From SFEL01 sp045603585 (lineage in GTDB: Bacteria; Bacillota; Clostridia; Christensenellales; CAG-138): 64,000 nucleotides of DNA. The stretch's first letter is position 1; each line of letters starts with the position of its first letter. The translations under genes were made by a program, and so were the position numbers. Of this stretch, positions 60,407-64,000 are shown in pieces. Location: the NCBI GenBank assembly GCA_045603585.1, contig JAZUMK010000013.1:1-64000 (forward strand), read 5' to 3'. The notes under the pieces are model-generated. The model was not told the DNA's origin and did no database searches. It saw nothing but the letters and a program-made list of their open reading frames with translations.

Positions 60407-61627
60407 ATGAAAGAAAGAATGAAAAGCAGATATACAAGATGCATGGGCGTAATGCTGTGCATCGGATTGCTGTGCTTTAATTCAGGGGAGCAGATGAGCT
60501 ATATCCGCAGCCTGCCGGATAAATTAACGCTGCAGCAGCTGGAGGAGCTAAAGGAGTGTGCGGATGGCCCCATTGGGCTGAGAGCTGGAGAAAGCCAACA
60601 AGTGGCAGGGGATATGTCTGAAAATTTATCAGACAATACCGTCAATGTCACATTGATGGGCATCCCAATCAGGCAGATGGTGGTATCTGCAAACAGCGAT
60701 TTACGCCTTATGCCGGGCGGGGTGCCCATAGGCGTTTCAATATATACGGACGGAGTATTGGTGGTAGGCCTGGGCAGCGTAAAGGAAATGGAAAATATTT
60801 GCCCTGCTGCAGATGGGGGGATAAAGGCAGGGGACGTGATAGTTTCGGTAAATGGAGAAGAGCTTGAGGATTCGCTGCATTTGAGCAGATTATGTTCGGC
60901 AGGCGGAGAGCTTAATATGACAATACGGCGGAATAATCAAATATCTTATCATACCGTGACACCAATATACGATGATGAGGCTGAGGCTTATCTTGCAGGA
61001 ATGTGGGTCAGGGACAGTACATCAGGCATTGGCACGCTGTCATATTGGGATATGCAAAGCGGGCGGTACGGTGCGCTGGGGCATCCCATTACGGATTCGG
61101 ATACAGGCTCAGTAATAGACGTAAAGGATGGCAGCGTAATAAAATCCAACATTATCGGGGTATCTGCCGGTTCAAACGGTTCGCCGGGTGAAGTGATAGG
61201 CTCTTTTTCCTCCAACGGAGAAAAGTGGGGGGATATAGATATAAATTGCGAATTCGGCATTTACGGTGATGCTTCCGGCATGCCCGATAATCCCATTTAT
61301 CCGGATGGCCTGCCAATCGGAAGGGCGGAGGAGGTTTACATAGGAGAGGCGGAAATACTCTGCACCGTAACGGATGGCGGGATTTCTGCATATGAGTGTG
61401 AAATTGTAAAGCTGTTTCCAAAGGACGAATCCGGCAGCAAGGGCATTGTGCTGAAGGTCACATCTTCGGAGCTTATCCAAATAACCGGCGGAATTGTGCA
61501 GGGCATGAGCGGCAGTCCGATTATTCAGGACGGCAAACTGGTGGGAGCGGTGACCCATGTGCTGGTGAATGATCCGACCAGAGGGTATGGGATTTTTATA
61601 GAAAATATGCTAGATGCAGCAGGGTAA
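60407..61627 (+). CDS. spoIVB: SpoIVB signalling serine protease
   Basis: A 406-residue S55 protease secreted by the forespore to trigger sigma-K processing. ATG 60407 follows AAGGCGG with six-base spacing; ATG 60401 would abut it. An N-terminal membrane helix (about 12-26) is followed by a PDZ domain (about 110-185) and a trypsin-like domain with His in LGHPITD and Ser in GMSGSPI. In Clostridia spo0A usually lies directly downstream; here it does not. Confidence 0.95.
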   Translation: MKERMKSRYTRCMGVMLCIGLLCFNSGEQMSYIRSLPDKLTLQQLEELKECADGPIGLRAGESQQVAGDMSENLSDNTVNVTLMGIPIRQMVVSANSDLRLMPGGVPIGVSIYTDGVLVVGLGSVKEMENICPAADGGIKAGDVIVSVNGEELEDSLHLSRLCSAGGELNMTIRRNNQISYHTVTPIYDDEAEAYLAGMWVRDSTSGIGTLSYWDMQSGRYGALGHPITDSDTGSVIDVKDGSVIKSNIIGVSAGSNGSPGEVIGSFSSNGEKWGDIDINCEFGIYGDASGMPDNPIYPDGLPIGRAEEVYIGEAEILCTVTDGGISAYECEIVKLFPKDESGSKGIVLKVTSSELIQITGGIVQGMSGSPIIQDGKLVGAVTHVLVNDPTRGYGIFIENMLDAAG

Positions 61628-61631
61628 AAGC

Positions 61632-61662
61632 ATGGCAGGGGCAGAAAGCCCCTGCCATTTTA
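61632..61662 (+). terminator. Terminator after spoIVB
   Basis: TGGCAGGGGC/GCCCCTGCCA ten-bp stem with five-base loop and T-run. Confidence 0.92.
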
Positions 61663-61671
61663 GTTTACTAT

Positions 61672-61698
61672 AAAAGTGCAACTTCAAGTTGCACTTTT
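61672..61698. promoter_or_regulatory. Perfect palindrome, probable operator of the XRE gene
   Basis: AAAAGTGCAACTT-C-AAGTTGCACTTTT, 13-bp perfect arms around one base, about 70 bp before the XRE start. Binding by the XRE protein is inferred from position. Confidence 0.7.
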
Positions 61699-61766
61699 GC
61701 AAAAGTAGGTTGGTAGCATTAATATGCTTTCTGCCTTAAAATTAAGACACCAAAGGAGGTGTTCAT

Positions 61767-62306
61767 ATGAGTTTTTCAGAAAATCTAAAACAAATCAGAA
61801 AAGAACATCATCTGTCTCAGGAAGAATTGGCGGAACTGCTGGATGTAAGCCGACAGGCTGTTTCAAAATGGGAGCAGGGACAGGGATATCCGGAAGTGGA
61901 AAAATTGCTGGTACTGTCTTCTCAATTAAACATTTCGTTGGATGCGCTTATGTCCAATGAGATCGGCTGCGATCGTGGCTCAAAAGGTACAAACGTAACG
62001 GGCTCAATTGTTATTACTTCTCCTCATGAGAACGTGATTGCAACCTGTTACAAGGTAGCTGCATCCGGCAAAATGCGTGGCGGAAAAAATTCTCCGCAGT
62101 ATATATTGTTCGGTGTTGATCGAGGCGGTTCGAATTTCTGGGGAGAACCGACTACGTTTCTGGGGTGGTATGCCAGCGAAGAACAGATCTCAAAAGAAAT
62201 TGCAGAAATTTATAGAGCGATTTCGCAGGGGGTTCCAACTTATACACTGCAATTTAGCGCAAAGACTCAGCGCCGTTGGGCAAGTGTAAAGATAGTTGAA
62301 GAATGA
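61767..62306 (+). CDS. XRE-family regulator with a C-terminal domain
   Basis: A 179-residue protein. The N-terminal HTH (about 1-62) reads ENLKQIRKEHHLSQEELAELL and VSRQAVSKWEQGQGYPEVEKLL, of the common clostridial type. The C-terminal 100 residues are a beta-rich domain (PHENVIATCYKVAASGKM, ILFGVDRGGSNFWG) that might sense a ligand or the envelope. AAGGAGG precedes the ATG. It sits between spoIVB and a duplicated spoIVB tail, suggesting an insertion or rearrangement. Confidence 0.88.
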   Translation: MSFSENLKQIRKEHHLSQEELAELLDVSRQAVSKWEQGQGYPEVEKLLVLSSQLNISLDALMSNEIGCDRGSKGTNVTGSIVITSPHENVIATCYKVAASGKMRGGKNSPQYILFGVDRGGSNFWGEPTTFLGWYASEEQISKEIAEIYRAISQGVPTYTLQFSAKTQRRWASVKIVEE

Positions 62307-62340
62307 CTAAAACTGTTGTCCCTAATGACAATCATCCGTG

Positions 62341-62448
62341 TCGGGCTCACCCATCATTTAGAATGGGAAACTGGTGGGTGCCGTTACTCACGTGCTGGTG
62401 AATGATCCGACGAGAGGGTATGGGATTTATATTGAAAATATGCTTTAG
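62341..62448 (+). pseudogene. Decayed second copy of the spoIVB 3' end
   Basis: In one frame the codons give S-G-S-P-I-I-stop-N-G-K-L then VGAVTHVLVNDPTRGYG and a final ENML-stop, matching the last 38 codons of spoIVB, including its active-site SGSP. A TAG at 62359-62361 replaces the Gln codon (CAG) of the intact gene. DNA identity to 61538-61613 is high with mostly silent changes. Upstream of the active-site Ser codon the similarity ends. Confidence 0.85.
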
Positions 62449-62466
62449 GCAACGGGGGGGATGATT

Positions 62467-62495
62467 TTGCAGGGAAGGTTTGCCCCTGCAATTTT
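62467..62495 (+). terminator. Terminator after the spoIVB remnant
   Basis: TTGCAGGG/CCCTGCAA eight-bp stem followed by TTTT. It is the counterpart of the GCAGGGGC terminator behind intact spoIVB. Confidence 0.8.
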
Positions 62496-62563
62496 CCATG
62501 TTTGTATGATACAATAGTATTGCTTGATTATTGTATTTAGAGGACAAAACAGGAGCGCTGCCT

Positions 62564-63205
62564 ATGAAAATATTGGTAACAGGCTTTGAGCCGTTTGACG
62601 GAGAAAAGATAAATCCTTCACAGCAAATTGTACACCGTCTGGTAGCACCGGAAGGTACAAGCCTTATAAAGGCAATTTTGCCGGTGGAATTTACAGGGGC
62701 TGCCGCGCAGTTGTGCACGCTGCTTGGGGGGCATAATCCGGATGCGGTGCTGTCCATTGGCCAGGCAGGAGGGCGTGCGGAAATCAGCATTGAGCGCGTT
62801 GCCATCAATATAGACTGTGTAAAAAGTTCTGACGGCAGCGACCTGCTGCCGGATAATGCGGGGAATATGCCCGTTGATAAACCTATTGAATTGGATGGCC
62901 CGGCGGCATATTTTACAACGCTGCCCATGTGGGAGATAGTGGAAGCTATACGGCAAAACGGTATACCTGCTGCTGTTTCCAATTCTGCAGGTACATTTGT
63001 CTGCAATCATGTTATGTATGTTAGCCTGCATCAGGCTGCTGTGCATTACCCAAGCATGAAGGCAGGTTTTATCCATGTGCCATTTTTACCTGAACAAATT
63101 ATTAATAAAGATGAGCGGCATAGGCCGGCGGCCATGTCCATTGACGATATGGTTTCGGCATTGCAAACAGCACTGGAAGTGTTGGCAAAGGGCTGGGAAA
63201 AGTGA
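62564..63205 (+). CDS. pcp: Pyrrolidone-carboxylate peptidase (pyroglutamyl peptidase I)
   Basis: A 213-residue cysteine peptidase removing N-terminal pyroglutamate. ATG 62564 follows AGGAG. The catalytic triad is Glu in ISIERVAIN, Cys in SAGTFVCNHVMY and His in GFIHVPFLPEQ. The N-terminus is ILVTGFEPFDGEKINPS. Confidence 0.96.
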   Translation: MKILVTGFEPFDGEKINPSQQIVHRLVAPEGTSLIKAILPVEFTGAAAQLCTLLGGHNPDAVLSIGQAGGRAEISIERVAINIDCVKSSDGSDLLPDNAGNMPVDKPIELDGPAAYFTTLPMWEIVEAIRQNGIPAAVSNSAGTFVCNHVMYVSLHQAAVHYPSMKAGFIHVPFLPEQIINKDERHRPAAMSIDDMVSALQTALEVLAKGWEK

Positions 63206-63216
63206 CGATACAAATC

Positions 63217-63246
63217 AAAGCAGGAGTGCTTGCTTCTGCTTTTTTG
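63217..63246 (+). terminator. Terminator after pcp
   Basis: AAAGCAGGAG/CTTCTGCTTT stem (one wobble) with T-run. Confidence 0.82.
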
Positions 63247-63305
63247 GTTGCATATGCTATCATATATAAAGGATCACATTGAAATGCTACAAACAGAGGC
63301 GTTCC

Positions 63306-63920
63306 ATGATAGATAAGGAAAATATATGGGATAAGCTATTAAAAGTAAAAACAACCGGCCGGGATGATTCCAACTCCGACCAGTACCGTTATCCCTATGA
63401 GCCAACGCCGTACAGCGTTTTGGAGCGATTGGCCAACAGCGGTTTTATCGGCAAAAAAGATGTGGTACTGGACTATGGCTGCGGCAAGGGACGCGTAGAT
63501 TTTTTTCTGTCCTATCAGACCAAAGCGGCTGCCGTGGGAATTGAATACGACGAACGGATTTACAGCAGCGCCACAGAAAATCAGAAGACTGCCCTTTCCA
63601 GAACAAGGACGAAATTTGTGCTTGCGAGAGCGGAAGCGTATGAAGTGCCCGAGCAAGTGAACAGATTTTATTTCTTCAATCCCTTTTCTGTGGAGATACT
63701 GCATAAGGTCATTGCGAGAATACTTGATTCCTATTATGAAAATCCAAGGGAGGCCTTCTTGTTCTTCTATTATCCATCCGAGGAGTATGTTTCGTATCTG
63801 ATGACAGTGGATGAACTGGAATTTTACGAAGAGATACCTTGCGGCGATTTATTCCAGGGGGATGACCCGAGGGAAAGGATCTTGATTTTTTTATTGCCTT
63901 ATAAGAATGATGTATCCTGA
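63306..63920 (+). CDS. Class I SAM-dependent methyltransferase
   Basis: A 204-residue methyltransferase. ATG 63306 is preceded by GAGG. Motif I is VLDYGCGKGRVDFFL near residue 50-64, followed by GIEYDERIY (motif II) and FYFFNPFSVEIL in motif IV position. The substrate is unknown. It lies alone between two terminators. Confidence 0.88.
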   Translation: MIDKENIWDKLLKVKTTGRDDSNSDQYRYPYEPTPYSVLERLANSGFIGKKDVVLDYGCGKGRVDFFLSYQTKAAAVGIEYDERIYSSATENQKTALSRTRTKFVLARAEAYEVPEQVNRFYFFNPFSVEILHKVIARILDSYYENPREAFLFFYYPSEEYVSYLMTVDELEFYEEIPCGDLFQGDDPRERILIFLLPYKNDVS

Positions 63921-63947
63921 AAGAAGTGTAAATAATACGGCAATATA

Positions 63948-63980
63948 AAAGGCAGGGGATAATCCCTGCCTTTGGTTTTA
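63948..63980. terminator. Bidirectional terminator
   Basis: AAAGGCAGGG/CCCTGCCTTT ten-bp stem with six-base loop. Confidence 0.85.
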
Positions 63981-64000
63981 AACGTTTATTGCAGCGGCTG

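Noticed and set aside
1..64000. CRISPR arrays, tRNA or rRNA genes, transposases
   Set aside because: None was found by eye: no regular spacer-repeat array, no tRNA cloverleaf and no transposase or integrase reading frame.

Overview
The window looks like a chromosome segment of an anaerobic, endospore-forming member of the Bacillota, class Clostridia. The evidence is a near-complete set of forespore and engulfment genes (spoIIAA-spoIIAB-sigF, sigG, spoIIIAA-AH, spoIVB, a YlmC/YmxH-type gene), the Clostridia-type run asp23-amaP-nusB-folD-xseA-xseB-ispA-(dxs)-tlyA-nadK-argR-recN-spoIVB, and the rplU-prp-rpmA block. Strong AGGAGG ribosome-binding sites and extended -10 promoters (TGnTATAAT) recur. 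I cannot name a genus.

Region 1 (1 to about 15.4 kb) is an accessory island. A six-gene same-strand run comes first: HsdR (cut by the window edge), a fused HsdM-HsdS protein, a HEPN/zinc-ribbon protein, a second possibly HEPN-like protein, a PD-(D/E)XK-like protein, and a single-chain SIR2-Argonaute. It reads as a modification/restriction module joined to candidate NAD-depletion and RNA-cleavage effectors. After a bidirectional terminator come a SLOG-family gene and a divergent XRE regulator separated by an array of ACCC-N6-GGGT dyads, then a Fic/DUF6061 pair whose Fic catalytic His is Arg, a YgjP-like metallopeptidase, an SDR and an orphan gene.

Region 2 (15.8 to 33.8 kb) is mostly housekeeping and surface functions: a sodium:solute symporter, a YwaF-like membrane protein, AzlCD, a low-molecular-weight phosphatase, a SpoIID protein carrying a dockerin next to a membrane-anchored cohesin protein, a LysM-GH18 protein without its catalytic Glu, an MBL hydrolase, a HAD phosphatase, an ATC-hydrolase family protein, a CAP-domain lipoprotein and a four-gene BMP-type nucleoside ABC importer.

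Region 3 (33.8 to 46 kb) holds sigG, a ComEC-like lipoprotein, rplU-prp-rpmA, an OGG-like glycosylase, a degenerate iron-alcohol-dehydrogenase homologue, deoC, the spoIIA operon, a divergent deaminase/adenosylhomocysteinase pair, a YlmC/YmxH-type gene, nrdR and pgeF.

Region 4 (46 to 64 kb) is the spoIIIA operon with an SpoIIIAF of only 57 residues, then the alkaline-shock/NusB/FolD/exonuclease VII/isoprenoid/NAD/RecN run. In it dxs survives only as its C-terminal 83 codons. After spoIVB, where Clostridia usually carry spo0A, there is an XRE regulator, a second decayed 3' end of spoIVB with its own terminator, a pyrrolidone-carboxylate peptidase and a methyltransferase.

All calls rest on reading translations and motifs by eye; no database search was run.
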